Below are positions 25,831-35,446 of a stretch of 64,000 nucleotides of DNA, piece by piece (the stretch's first letter is position 1; every line of letters starts with the position of its first letter). The notes below the pieces were generated by a model. It did no database searches, had not been told where the DNA came from, and saw nothing but the letters and a program-made list of their open reading frames with translations. The stretch is from assembly GCF_026013965.1 (NCBI RefSeq), contig NZ_CP110341.1, positions 744,001 through 808,000 of the forward strand, read 5' to 3'. The DNA is from Brevibacterium sp. JSBI002. Its GTDB lineage: Bacteria > Actinomycetota > Actinomycetes > Actinomycetales > Brevibacteriaceae. A program made the translations under genes and the position numbers.

Positions 25831-27332
25831 CACAGTCCATCACCCCACCGGCAGGCATGCCGGAGAAGATCCGCCATTACATCAACGGGGAATTCGTCGA
25901 CTCCATCGACGGAGAAGAATTCGATGTGCTCAACCCGGTGACGAACGAGCCGTACATCAAGGCCGCCTCGGGCAAGAAGGCCGATATCGAAGCCGCAGTC
26001 GCCGCGGCGAAGAAGGCCTTCGACAAAGGTCCGTGGCCGAAGATGCTGCCGCGTGAGCGTGCACGCATCCTGGGCAAGATCGCCGACATCGTCGAATCGC
26101 GCAAGGACGAGCTCGCCGCGATGGAGTCCTTCGACTCCGGACTGCCGATCACCCAGGCCAAGGGCCAGGCGGCGCGCGCGGCGGAGAACTTCCGCTTCTT
26201 CGCCGACCTCATCGTCGCCCAGGTCGACGACGCCTTCAAGGTTCCCGGCCGTCAGGCGAACTACGTCAACCGCAAGCCGATCGGCGTGGCCGGACTCATC
26301 ACCCCGTGGAACACGCCGTTCATGCTCGAGTCCTGGAAGCTGGGACCGGCGATCGCGACAGGCAACACCGTCGTGCTCAAACCCGCAGAGTTCACCCCGC
26401 TCTCGGCCTCCCTGTGGCCGGGCATCTTCGAAGAGGCAGGACTGCCCACCGGTGTGTTCAACATGGTCAACGGCTTCGGTGAGAAGGGCTTCGCCGGCGA
26501 CTCGCTCGTCAAGCACCCCGACGTTCCGCTCATCTCCTTCACCGGCGAATCCTCGACCGGACAGACGATCTTCGCCAACGCAGCACCCTGGCTCAAGGGT
26601 CTGTCGATGGAACTCGGCGGCAAGTCCCCGGCCGTCGTCTTCGCCGACGCGGACCTCGATGCCGCGGTCAACGCCACGATCTTCGGCGTCTTCTCCCTCA
26701 ATGGGGAGCGCTGCACCGCCGGTTCGCGCATCCTCGTCGAGCAGTCGATCTACGACGAATTCGTCGAGCGCTATGCCGCTCAGGCGGGGCGCGTGAAGGT
26801 CGGTCTGCCCTCGGATCCCGCGACCGAGGTGGCTGCGCTCGTCCACCCCGAGCACTATGAGAAGGTCATGTCCTACGTCGAGATCGGCAAGTCCGAGGCC
26901 CGCCTCGTCGCTGGCGGCGGACGCCCCGAAGGCTTCGAAACCGGAAACTTCGTCCAGCCGACTGTGTTCGCCGATGTGCAGCCCGACGCGCGGATCTTCC
27001 AGGAGGAGATCTTCGGCCCCGTCGTCGCCATCACCCCGTTCTCCTCCGACGAGGAGGCCCTGGAGCTGGCGAACAACACGAAGTACGGTCTGGCCGCCTA
27101 TATCTGGACCTCGGATCTCAAGCGCGCCCACAACTTCTCCCAGGCTGTGGTGTCGGGAATGGTGTGGCTGAACTCGAACAACGTCCGCGACCTGCGCACC
27201 CCCTTCGGCGGCGTCAAGGCCTCAGGCCTCGGCCACGAGGGCGGCTACCGGTCGATCGACTTCTACACGGAACAGCAGTCCGTGCACATCAACCTCGGCG
27301 AGGTCCACAACCCCGTCTTCGGACAGCAGTGA
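25827..27332 (+). CDS. hpaE: 5-carboxymethyl-2-hydroxymuconate semialdehyde dehydrogenase
   Basis: 501-residue aldehyde dehydrogenase with general base Glu262 (MELGGKSP), catalytic Cys296 (GERCTAGSR) and FTGES at 238-242. It oxidises the semialdehyde made by ring cleavage of 3,4-dihydroxyphenylacetate. Family-level similarity alone would leave betaine or gamma-aminobutyraldehyde dehydrogenase possible, but its place between the GntR regulator and hpaD makes HpaE the best call. Confidence 0.9.
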   Translation: MTQSITPPAGMPEKIRHYINGEFVDSIDGEEFDVLNPVTNEPYIKAASGKKADIEAAVAAAKKAFDKGPWPKMLPRERARILGKIADIVESRKDELAAMESFDSGLPITQAKGQAARAAENFRFFADLIVAQVDDAFKVPGRQANYVNRKPIGVAGLITPWNTPFMLESWKLGPAIATGNTVVLKPAEFTPLSASLWPGIFEEAGLPTGVFNMVNGFGEKGFAGDSLVKHPDVPLISFTGESSTGQTIFANAAPWLKGLSMELGGKSPAVVFADADLDAAVNATIFGVFSLNGERCTAGSRILVEQSIYDEFVERYAAQAGRVKVGLPSDPATEVAALVHPEHYEKVMSYVEIGKSEARLVAGGGRPEGFETGNFVQPTVFADVQPDARIFQEEIFGPVVAITPFSSDEEALELANNTKYGLAAYIWTSDLKRAHNFSQAVVSGMVWLNSNNVRDLRTPFGGVKASGLGHEGGYRSIDFYTEQQSVHINLGEVHNPVFGQQ

Positions 27333-27339
27333 GGCGACC

Positions 27340-28476
27340 ATGACGAAACGCACTGATATGACTCGGACCTCGGCCGGCTACTTCGTCAGCCAGGAGACGA
27401 GCATCGCCATCGACAACCCGATCGTCACACCGCAGGCGAGCCCGCCGGACATCCTCCGCTGCGCGTATATGGAACTCGTCGTCACCGACCTCGCCGCGTC
27501 AAGGGAGTTCTACGTCGACGTGCTCGGACTCTATGTCACCGAAGAGGACGAGAACACGCTCTACCTGCGCTCGACGGAGGAGTTCATCCACCACAATCTC
27601 GTCCTGCGCAAGGGCGAGGTCGCTGCCGTGGCCGCGTTCTCCTACCGGGTGCGCAGCCCGGAAGAGCTCGACAAGGCCGCGGCCTTCTACACCGAACTCG
27701 GCTGCGATGTCCGTCGCAACCCCGACGGCTTCGTCAAGGGCGTGGGCGACTCGGTGCGAGTGGTCGACCCGCTCGGCTTCCCGTACGAGTTCTTTTACCA
27801 GTCTGACCACGTCGAGCGCCTGCAGTGGCGCTACGACCTGCACATTCCCGGCGAACTCGTCCGACTCGACCACTTCAACCAGGTCACCCCGGACGTGCCT
27901 CGGGCTGTGAAGTACATGCAGGACCTCGGCTTCCGCGTCACGGAGGACATCCAGGACGAAGAGGGCACAGTCTATGCCGCATGGATGCGCCGCAAGTCCA
28001 CCGTGCATGACACGGCGATGACCGGCGGCGACGGGCCGCGGATGCACCATGTCTGCTTCGCTACGCATGAGAAGCACAACATCCTGGCTATCTGTGACAA
28101 GCTCGGTGCTCTGCGCCGGTCCGATTCGATCGAACGCGGTCCCGGCCGCCACGGAGTCTCGAACGCGTTCTACCTCTACCTGCGCGACCCCGACGGCCAC
28201 CGCGTCGAGGTGTACACGCAGGACTACTACACCGGCGACCCGGACAACCCGGTCATCACCTGGGACGTCCACGACAATCAGCGCCGTGACTGGTGGGGCA
28301 ACCCCGTCGTGCCGTCCTGGTACACGGACGCCTCCCTCGTCCTCGATCTCGACGGCAACCCGCAGCCCGTGCATGCCCGCACGGACGATTCGGAGATGGC
28401 CGTGACGATCGGTGCCGACGGGTTCTCCTACACCCGCGCGGACGAGAATGAGGGCAAGCTGGGCAACCAGCTCTGA
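27340..28476 (+). CDS. hpaD: 3,4-dihydroxyphenylacetate (homoprotocatechuate) 2,3-dioxygenase
   Basis: 378-residue extradiol dioxygenase of the vicinal oxygen chelate fold. All residues known from the crystallographically studied Brevibacterium fuscum enzyme are present at a constant +23 offset: metal ligands His178, His237 and Glu290, the acid/base His223, and Asn180, Trp215, Arg266 and Tyr280 around the substrate. The N-terminus is about 23 residues longer than in that protein. It opens the ring of 3,4-dihydroxyphenylacetate next to its hydroxyls using Fe(II) and O2. It lies 7 bp after hpaE. Confidence 0.96.
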   Translation: MTKRTDMTRTSAGYFVSQETSIAIDNPIVTPQASPPDILRCAYMELVVTDLAASREFYVDVLGLYVTEEDENTLYLRSTEEFIHHNLVLRKGEVAAVAAFSYRVRSPEELDKAAAFYTELGCDVRRNPDGFVKGVGDSVRVVDPLGFPYEFFYQSDHVERLQWRYDLHIPGELVRLDHFNQVTPDVPRAVKYMQDLGFRVTEDIQDEEGTVYAAWMRRKSTVHDTAMTGGDGPRMHHVCFATHEKHNILAICDKLGALRRSDSIERGPGRHGVSNAFYLYLRDPDGHRVEVYTQDYYTGDPDNPVITWDVHDNQRRDWWGNPVVPSWYTDASLVLDLDGNPQPVHARTDDSEMAVTIGADGFSYTRADENEGKLGNQL

Positions 28477-28487
28477 AAGGAATCCAC

Positions 28488-29273
28488 ATGCTCGATGAGG
28501 CAACGATCGCGGCCATCGCCGACGATCTCGCGGGAGCGGAGCGGACACGTTCGAAGATCGGTCTGCTCACCGCGAAGTACCCGGATATGACCGTCGAGGA
28601 CTCCTACGCGGTCCAGAACGAATGGCGCCGTCGCGGTGAAGCCGCCGGTCGTCGGCTCTACGGTCACAAGATCGGCCTGACGTCGAAGCCGATGCAGCAG
28701 GCCACCGGAATCACCGAACCCGACTACGGGGCGATCTTCGCCGACCAGGTGTACGACACCGGGTCCGTGATCGACCATTCGCAGTATTCGGGCGTGCGCA
28801 TCGAAGTCGAACTCGCCTTCGTGCTGCGCGAGGAGCTGCGCGGGCCCGACGTCAGTCTCTTCGACGTCCTCCGCGCCACCGAATACGTCATCCCGGCACT
28901 CGAGGTCCTGTCCTCGCGCATCGAGATGGAGGGGCGCACGATCGTCGACACCATCTCGGACAATGCGGCACTGGGTGCGATGGTCCTCGGTGGACGACCG
29001 GTCGCCGTCGATGCCGTCGACCTGCGTCGGGTGAACGCTCTGCTCTATCGCAACGAGACCATCGAGGACTCCGGAGTCGCCGCCGCCGTACTCGACCATC
29101 CGGCCCGCGGAATCGTGTGGTTGGCTAACAAGCTCGCCGAACACGGCGACGTGCTGCAGGCCGGAGAGACCGTGCTCGCCGGATCGTTCACCCGCCCCAT
29201 GTGGGTCCATCCCGGCGACACCGTCCACGCCGACTACGGAGAGCTGGGAGTCATCACATGCCGTTTCGAGTAG
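28488..29273 (+). CDS. hpaH: 2-oxo-hept-4-ene-1,7-dioate hydratase
   Basis: 261 residues of the MhpD/HpaH hydratase family: [17 protein letters not shown] near residue 55-70, EVELAFVL with the metal-binding Glu pair, and [21 protein letters not shown]. It adds water to the dienoate produced after decarboxylation, ahead of aldol cleavage by HpaI. AAAGGA precedes the ATG. Its stop lies inside the hpaI coding region (16-bp overlap), so translation is coupled. Confidence 0.92.
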   Translation: MLDEATIAAIADDLAGAERTRSKIGLLTAKYPDMTVEDSYAVQNEWRRRGEAAGRRLYGHKIGLTSKPMQQATGITEPDYGAIFADQVYDTGSVIDHSQYSGVRIEVELAFVLREELRGPDVSLFDVLRATEYVIPALEVLSSRIEMEGRTIVDTISDNAALGAMVLGGRPVAVDAVDLRRVNALLYRNETIEDSGVAAAVLDHPARGIVWLANKLAEHGDVLQAGETVLAGSFTRPMWVHPGDTVHADYGELGVITCRFE

Positions 29274-30045
29274 AACTGCCGCAGACCTTCTCAGATCGTG
29301 TGACCGGACTCGGCGATGGCGAGTACCTGGCCGGGATGTGGGTGTGCTCGGGTTCGCCTGTGGCCGCCGAGATCGCCGCCGCCTCGGGGATGCAGTGGGT
29401 GCTCATCGACGCAGAGCATTCTCCGATCGGACTCGAGACCACGACGAGTCTGCTGCGCGCGATGAACGGCTACCCGGCGACCCCGGTCGTGCGGGTGCCG
29501 GTGAATGATCGTGTGCTCATCAAGCAGTACCTCGACCTCGGCGCGCAGAATCTGCTCGTGCCGATGATCGATACGAAATCCGACGCCGAGGCGGCTGTGG
29601 CGGCCGTCCATTATCCGCCGAGAGGTGTGCGCGGGGTCGGTTCGGCCCTGGCCAGGCTTCCCGGTGGAATGCCGTGGACGGGTACTTGGGTCGAGCGGAG
29701 GAGTCCGTGTCCCTGACCGTGCAGATCGAATCGGCGACCGCGGTCGACAGTGCCGCCGAGATCGCCGCGGTCGACGGAATCGACCAGATCTTCGTCGGAC
29801 CCTCCGACCTGGCCGCGTCGATGGGTCTGCTCGGCCAGCAGACCCATCCGGACGTCACCGATGCGGTGGCGCGGACGTTCGAGGCGGTGAAGGCCGCCGG
29901 CAAACCGGTCGGAGTCAATGCCTTCGACCCCGACCAGGCACGGAAGTACCTGGAGGCCGGAGCGTCCTTCGTCCTCGTCGGTGCCGATGTCGGTCTGATG
30001 ATGAACGGTGCCCGCACCTGGGCCGACACCTGGGTTCAGGACTGA
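29258..30045 (+). pseudogene. hpaI: 4-hydroxy-2-oxoheptane-1,7-dioate aldolase, one-base frameshift
   Basis: The N-terminal 130 residues read in frame (LAGMWVCSGSPVAAEIAA, VLIDAEHSP, PVVRVPVND, NLLVPMIDTKSDAEAAV), then GVGSALAR shifts frame and stops at 29716. The correct continuation, SRWNAVDGYLGRAEESV, then VQIESATAV and IFVGPSDLAASMG, lies one frame over. Restoring one G at the GG before CTT (29655-29656) rejoins a normal HpcH/HpaI class II aldolase of about 262 residues. The active His of DAEHSP and metal ligands in QIE and GPSD are intact. I suspect a sequence error. Confidence 0.9.
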
Positions 30046-30047
30046 GC

Positions 30048-30106
30048 ACACGTCACCCCCGACCGCGCGTCTGCGGTCGGGGGTGACGTGTATTCATAGG
30101 GTTTTT
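30048..30106. terminator. Terminator after the homoprotocatechuate operon
   Basis: A perfect 19-bp stem (30048-30066 with 30073-30091) and 6-nt loop starts 2 nt after the hpaI stop. A GTTTTT run lies at 30101-30106, about ten bases beyond the stem. The stem could also serve the convergent surface-protein gene that stops at 30106. Confidence 0.85.
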
Positions 30107-32106
30107 CACTCCTTGTCGCGGCGGCTGCCGGAAATCAACAGGATCGTCGAGCCGAGTCCGACGAGGACGATGCCCAGGCCGATGAGCATCCCGTTGCCTG
30201 TCGTGCCGGTGCGGGGCAGCTCACCGGATGGTGCCGGGGCCGCCGGAGATGCGGGGGTCTCGGGATTTTCCGCGACCGGTTCGACCGGAGGGGTCTCGGG
30301 CTTCTCCGGGGACTCGGGAGCCTCAGGCTGTTCCGGCGGAGCCGGCGGTGTGCTTGGCTCCTCTGGTGGTGCCGGGGGAGTGGACGGCATCTCCTCGGGC
30401 GGACGATGCACGGTTTCGGCCGGGACGCCCCAGTCGCTCGTCCACGCCTTATTGACGTCGCTGCCCTCGATCGTCGTCACATAGGTGACCCAGCCGACGG
30501 GCATGTCGATCGGCTCCGTGCTGATCTCGACGTGGCCCTCCTCGTCGGCGATGACGGTGAAGTCCTGCACGGACAACTCCGTGCCGGCGGTCTCCTTCGA
30601 CTGCTCGGGTTCGGTCTCCACGTGGTAGGCGGTGATGGTGAGGACGGCTTCGGAACCCGGCCGCAGTCCGGTCACGGCCACCTCGTCGTGGGTCGATGTT
30701 CCCTCGAGCACTGCCTCGGTGTCGGCGGTCGGAGTCCACGGGACGAACCCCGTCTCACGGGGTTGGCCGTGGATTCCCTTCCATTCCTTCGTTGCCTTGT
30801 CCCCGGCGATCGTCTCGGTGAAGTACAGCCAGCCGCGGAAGTCCTCGGGCACGGTGATCTCGTCGGATGTGTGGGTGCCGTTGCCGACATTCTTCGAGGT
30901 CACGGATCCGATTTCGCGAGCGTCATCGTTCTTGATGCCCTGCCTCGGTGCCGTAGCGGTCTGCCACAGGGTGTGTTCGACGGTGACGGTGTGGTCGCCG
31001 ATGAGGCCGGAGACGGTGAATTCGTCGGTGACCGTCTCACCCGGTGTCGGTGTCTGGTCGGAGATCTCGGTGGTCACCTTCGGCTGGGAACTCAGCTCCA
31101 GTGACGCCTTGTCCGTGACGGAATCGGGAGTGTCCGGGGTGACGACTCGCTGTACCCGCGTGCCGGAGGTCGGTTCGAAGACTCGCACGGTCTGCGGAGC
31201 GACCTTCGCCGAGGCGGTCACTGACAGTTTTCCGGGCGCGCTCGCCTGCAGCGTTGTGGACACGGGTTCCTTCCCCGTGGTCAGGGTCGTCGGTGCCTTC
31301 GTCGTGCCGGCAGTCTTCAGCGCGATGGGAACGTCGGGGACCTGGGCTCCCGATGCACTGGTCAGCGAGACCGTCAGCGTCGCCTCGTCGGTGGGCGTGC
31401 CGAGGATCTTCGGTTTGTCGGGGCTATCCTTGTCGGCGCTGCGGTCGCCGTCCTTGGAGTCGGAGGCCCAGGAATCAGGAGAAGGAGCGGACTCCGGGGC
31501 GGCGTGAGGTTCGAGCACGGGCATGCGCAGCACCGGTTCGAGGCTGATGTCGAGGGTGTATGGCCCGGCGAACTTCTTCGCCTCGGCGAGGATCGTCGAG
31601 TGCTTCTTCGCGGCTGCCGCGAACTTCTTGCCCAGATCGGCCGGCTTCTGCGGCGGCACCTTGTGATCGTGGGGGAGTGCCTTGTCGAGTCGGGCCATCG
31701 CGCTCAACGCGGCCTGCACATCTTTCGACGTCGAGCCGGCATATTCGTGCAGTGCCCACGCTGTGCGAGCCGAGGTGACCGTGTCGGCCTTCGCATTCTT
31801 GAAGTACTTCGGCAGCGGAGACTTCTTGCCCGCATCGATGCAGTAGGCGGAGGTGTCAGGGAAGGTCCGGTAGGAGCCGTACCAGGTCTTGCCCTGTTTC
31901 GCATGGTGCCAGATGCCCGGACCGTAGGCGTTGGGTGCGGTGTGCACCGGAACCTCGCCGAGGCCGACCGGCGGTCCCGCGGCCATGGCCGGTCCCAGCC
32001 CGATGAGCGAAGCGATTGTGAGGACGGTGAGGAGCAGCGCGGTGCGCAGCGATGCGATTCTGAGAGTAGTCATGGACCGATTCGACATTGGGCGCTGGCT
32101 GGTCAT
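30106..32106 (-). CDS. LPXTG-anchored cell-surface protein
   Basis: 666 residues. A signal peptide covers about 1-43 (hydrophobic TALLLTVLTIASLIGLGPAMA). A region with YGPGIWHHAKQGKTWYGSYR and a lone Cys in AYCIDAGKK follows, resembling the N-terminal domain of some actinobacterial wall proteins. The middle is Thr/Val-rich and probably beta-sandwich-like, then a Pro/Glu-rich spacer leads to LPRTG, a hydrophobic helix and a charged tail. Sortase anchoring is clear; function is not. Starts at 32088 and 32073 are also possible, as none has a convincing ribosome-binding site. Confidence 0.78.
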   Translation of the reverse strand: MTSQRPMSNRSMTTLRIASLRTALLLTVLTIASLIGLGPAMAAGPPVGLGEVPVHTAPNAYGPGIWHHAKQGKTWYGSYRTFPDTSAYCIDAGKKSPLPKYFKNAKADTVTSARTAWALHEYAGSTSKDVQAALSAMARLDKALPHDHKVPPQKPADLGKKFAAAAKKHSTILAEAKKFAGPYTLDISLEPVLRMPVLEPHAAPESAPSPDSWASDSKDGDRSADKDSPDKPKILGTPTDEATLTVSLTSASGAQVPDVPIALKTAGTTKAPTTLTTGKEPVSTTLQASAPGKLSVTASAKVAPQTVRVFEPTSGTRVQRVVTPDTPDSVTDKASLELSSQPKVTTEISDQTPTPGETVTDEFTVSGLIGDHTVTVEHTLWQTATAPRQGIKNDDAREIGSVTSKNVGNGTHTSDEITVPEDFRGWLYFTETIAGDKATKEWKGIHGQPRETGFVPWTPTADTEAVLEGTSTHDEVAVTGLRPGSEAVLTITAYHVETEPEQSKETAGTELSVQDFTVIADEEGHVEISTEPIDMPVGWVTYVTTIEGSDVNKAWTSDWGVPAETVHRPPEEMPSTPPAPPEEPSTPPAPPEQPEAPESPEKPETPPVEPVAENPETPASPAAPAPSGELPRTGTTGNGMLIGLGIVLVGLGSTILLISGSRRDKE

Positions 32107-32497
32107 CTAGGGCTGATTGAGGGGCTGTGGATACCGCTTTGAGCGTCCACAGGTTCTGACGTGTGAGTGGGGGAGGTGCTGGTCGCTGGAGGGAGGGGAG
32201 TGGCCCCGGGGAGGAACGGCCGCGTCGGGTGCGTGTGGTGGGCGATGCCGACCGTCCGGCGACGGTCGTGGGTGCGGGGGCGGTCTGACGGCCGTCTGGT
32301 TTCCCCCGCCGACACAGAGTCGACGAAACTGCGTCCATCCACAGTCGAAAATGGTTGAGTGGGGCGGGGGACGTCGTTTGAAGAACGTGGCAGTCGGCTG
32401 AAGTGTTGCTGGACGGATACATGACGAGGGCGTTCACAGCGGGCTGGGACTTTAGACTGAGGTGAGCGGAAATTCCCCCATTGCAGAAGGACGATCT
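32107..32497. other. Divergent intergenic region, 391 nt
   Basis: It separates the surface-protein gene from the PrsW gene and must hold both promoters. I see G-rich stretches on the plus strand around 32165-32300 but no convincing -35/-10 pair, RNA gene or operator. AGAAGGA at 32486-32492 is the PrsW ribosome-binding site. Confidence 0.5.
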
Positions 32498-34240
32498 ATG
32501 TCGGCACAGAACGGTCCCGGTTCGCAGAGACCGCAGCCGCCCCAGGTGCAGGGCCCACCGAACCCGAACGTGCCCCCGGCACAGGGACAGATGCCGCCTC
32601 AGGGCCAGGTCCCTCCGCCGCAGCCACACAATCCGCAGCAGGGTCAGCCGCAGCAGGGTCAGTCGCAGAATCATGATCGGTTCCGGCCGCGACCACAGGG
32701 GTCGCAACAGCCGAACCAGCAGCAACCCGGCGGGTCGTGGCCGCAGCAGCCGCCCATGCAGGGACAGAATCGGCACCCAGCGCCGGGTCGACCCATGCCG
32801 GCGCAGGGACAGCCGGTTATGCAGGGACAGTCGATGTCGGCACCCGGCCAACCCATGCAGCCTCAGATGAAGCCGGTTCCCGGCCAACCCATGCCTGGTC
32901 AACCGGTGATGTACGCGCCCCCGCCTGCCCAGGCCCGCGTCTATGCTCAGCCGCGGTTTGCTCCGACGGTGACGCAGGAGATGCGTATCCGTGCAGGCAT
33001 GCAGGCACCCCAGCAGGTCGTCACCGACACTCCCTGGACCGGCGCCGTGCGGAAAACACAACCGGAGACCGAACCCGACTCGACCGGAAACATCGTCCGG
33101 CTCGTCGCTGCAATCCTCGTTCTCGTAGGGCTTGTCATCGGATTGGCATTACTTGCCCTGCTCGGCGGACTGAGCTTCGGCGTCCGCCTCTTCGGTCTCA
33201 TCGGACTCGCGGCGATCCCTCTTCTCGGCATCATCGCCTACGTCCTCTGGCTCGACCGCTGGAGACCGCAGCCGAAGCTCCTCCTGGGCATCTGTCTCCT
33301 CTGGGGTGCTGTCGCCTCGGTTATCCTCACCCTCGGCTTCTCACTCGTCGGTGAGGTCGCGCTCTATATGATCGGCATCAATGGTGTGCCCGACGTCATC
33401 GGTGCGGTGATTCAAGCTCCGATCCTCGAGGAATCGACGAAGACCGTCCTCCTCCTCGTCATCGTCCTTGCCGCTCGCCGCTATTTCGAAGGGCCCCTCG
33501 ACGGGCTCGTCTACGGTTCACTCATCGGTGCGGGCTTCGCCTTCACAGAGAACATCCTCTACCTCGGCCAGTCGTGGAACGACGGCGAACTTCCGGGACT
33601 GGCAGTGACATTCGCCATGCGCTGCCTCGGATCGCCGCTGCTCCACACGGCGTTCTCAACCTGTGCCGGTGTATCCATCGGCCTTGCCGCCCGCAAATGG
33701 CCGTGGTGGTCACTCATCCTCATGTGGCTGCCCGGTCTCCTCCTCGGCATGATCCTGCACGGCTTCTGGAACGCCTCGATGACGTTCCTGGGTGTCCTCG
33801 GCCAAGCAACCCGCGACGTGATGGGCGGAATGCTCCCGCAGATCATCGGCCTCATCGTCCTCAGCGCCATCCTCTCCGCTGCTTGGGTCACTCTCGGGAT
33901 CATCCTGCGCCGCAGCGAACGCATGCACACTCAGAACATGCTCGGCGACTATGCGAACTCCGGTTGGCTCACCCATGCCGAGGTCGACATGCTCGGCACC
34001 TGGAAGGGCCGGAAGAACGGACGCGACTGGGCGAAGTCGTTCCCCGGCGGCAAGGAGGAGATGAAGACCATGATCCGCACCTCCGGCAAACTGTCGACGA
34101 CGCGGATGCGCGTGCTCGCCGGAATCGGCGGAGAACAGGAACGCAAGATCGAACGGGCCGAACTCCAGCAGTTCGCCGACGCTCGCGAACGTCTGCTCGC
34201 GGCCTCCAAACAGACCGCTCCCCAACAGTCGATGCGGTAA
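32498..34240 (+). CDS. PrsW-family intramembrane metalloprotease
   Basis: 580 residues. A Pro/Gln/Met-rich, presumably disordered cytoplasmic region (1-195) precedes about nine membrane helices. All PrsW motifs are present: EESTK (Glu311, Glu312, Lys315), FTENILYL (Glu351, Asn352), His383 and His421 in HGFWN. A charged cytoplasmic tail of about 100 residues follows. The family cleaves anti-sigma factors or other membrane substrates in envelope stress; the substrate here is unknown. The MarP-like gene begins 9 nt later, so the two are co-transcribed. Confidence 0.9.
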   Translation: MSAQNGPGSQRPQPPQVQGPPNPNVPPAQGQMPPQGQVPPPQPHNPQQGQPQQGQSQNHDRFRPRPQGSQQPNQQQPGGSWPQQPPMQGQNRHPAPGRPMPAQGQPVMQGQSMSAPGQPMQPQMKPVPGQPMPGQPVMYAPPPAQARVYAQPRFAPTVTQEMRIRAGMQAPQQVVTDTPWTGAVRKTQPETEPDSTGNIVRLVAAILVLVGLVIGLALLALLGGLSFGVRLFGLIGLAAIPLLGIIAYVLWLDRWRPQPKLLLGICLLWGAVASVILTLGFSLVGEVALYMIGINGVPDVIGAVIQAPILEESTKTVLLLVIVLAARRYFEGPLDGLVYGSLIGAGFAFTENILYLGQSWNDGELPGLAVTFAMRCLGSPLLHTAFSTCAGVSIGLAARKWPWWSLILMWLPGLLLGMILHGFWNASMTFLGVLGQATRDVMGGMLPQIIGLIVLSAILSAAWVTLGIILRRSERMHTQNMLGDYANSGWLTHAEVDMLGTWKGRKNGRDWAKSFPGGKEEMKTMIRTSGKLSTTRMRVLAGIGGEQERKIERAELQQFADARERLLAASKQTAPQQSMR

Positions 34241-34249
34241 GTTCCAGCG

Positions 34250-35440
34250 GTGACGATCTTCGACATTCTCCTCATCGTCCTCGGCATCGGGGCGCTCTTC
34301 GCCGGGTTCCGCCAGGGCATCATCACCGCCCTCGGAACCGCGGCGGGCCTCATCGTCGGTTGGATCCTCGGCCGACTGCTCTCTCCGCTCGTCGAATCGC
34401 TGAGTGCCGGCACTGATGTCATGGACAACCAAGGCGTGCTCATGCTCCTGGCCTCGATGCCGTTGGTCCTCAGCGTGCTCTTCGCCTTCGCCGGCAGCGG
34501 CATCGGGGCGTGGCTCAAGAACAATATGGACTCCGATCTCGGCCAGGGCATCGACGCCGTCGGCGGCACCGTCACCGCCGGAATCGTCTATGTCCTCGTC
34601 ATCTGGCTCGCCGCCGGGTTCATCCGCACCACCCCGCTCGTCGAACCTAACCGCTGGGTCGCCGACTCCGCCGTCATCGCCGCGATCGACCGCACCATTC
34701 CCTACTCTTCCCAGAATGCGCTGGGCGGACTGGCGAGGGGACTGAGCGCTTCCGGGTTCCCCCAGGTGTTCTCCGGGCAGCCCGAACAGATCCGCGGAGT
34801 CGGAGAACCCGACGAAGGCATGGTCGACGTCGGACGCAGCGTCGAGGACTCGGTCGTGAAGATCACGACGACGGCCACCAGCTGCGCCACCGGCTCGGAA
34901 GGCTCCGGATTCGTGTACGAAGACGGACTCGTCGCCACCAACGCCCACGTCGTGGCCGGGTCGACGGAACTGGCCGTGCAGGTCGGGGGCAAGGGCAGGC
35001 CCTACCGCGCCGAGGTGGTCGAATTCGACGCCGAGGCCGACGTGGCCGTGCTCCGGGTCCAGGGACTCGATGCTCCCGCCCTCGACTTCGGCAACGGGCT
35101 CGGACCGGGCGACGACTCCGTCGTCGTCGGATTCCCCGCGAACGGTCCCTATACGATCTCACCGGCTCGCGTGCGGGAGAAGATCAACGCCCGCGGACTC
35201 GACATCTACGATTCGCAGTCGGTCGTCCGCGAGGTCTATGCCCTGCGCGGAATCGTCAGGGAAGGCAATTCGGGAGGCCCGCTCATCGACGCCGACGGAA
35301 ACGTCGTCGGCATGGTCTTCGCCCGCTCCGCCACCGATGACGAAACCGGCTATGCCCTCACCCGACCCGAGATCGCCGACGAACTCGACGCCGGTGCCGC
35401 CGAACGCGCACCGCAGCCGACGGGGCAGTGCACGAATTGA
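34250..35440 (+). CDS. MarP-like membrane-anchored serine protease (CvpA + trypsin-like domains)
   Basis: 396 residues. Four N-terminal helices (about 1-125) form a CvpA-like domain, followed by an extracytoplasmic chymotrypsin-fold protease. The catalytic triad is His233 (NAHVVAG), Asp264 (EADVAVL) and Ser341 (GNSGGPL). Cys212 and Cys394 match the pair that forms the regulatory disulphide in Mycobacterium tuberculosis MarP, which protects against acid and oxidative stress. The start is GTG, 9 nt after the PrsW stop. Confidence 0.92.
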   Translation: MTIFDILLIVLGIGALFAGFRQGIITALGTAAGLIVGWILGRLLSPLVESLSAGTDVMDNQGVLMLLASMPLVLSVLFAFAGSGIGAWLKNNMDSDLGQGIDAVGGTVTAGIVYVLVIWLAAGFIRTTPLVEPNRWVADSAVIAAIDRTIPYSSQNALGGLARGLSASGFPQVFSGQPEQIRGVGEPDEGMVDVGRSVEDSVVKITTTATSCATGSEGSGFVYEDGLVATNAHVVAGSTELAVQVGGKGRPYRAEVVEFDAEADVAVLRVQGLDAPALDFGNGLGPGDDSVVVGFPANGPYTISPARVREKINARGLDIYDSQSVVREVYALRGIVREGNSGGPLIDADGNVVGMVFARSATDDETGYALTRPEIADELDAGAAERAPQPTGQCTN

Positions 35441-35446
35441 CCCCGA

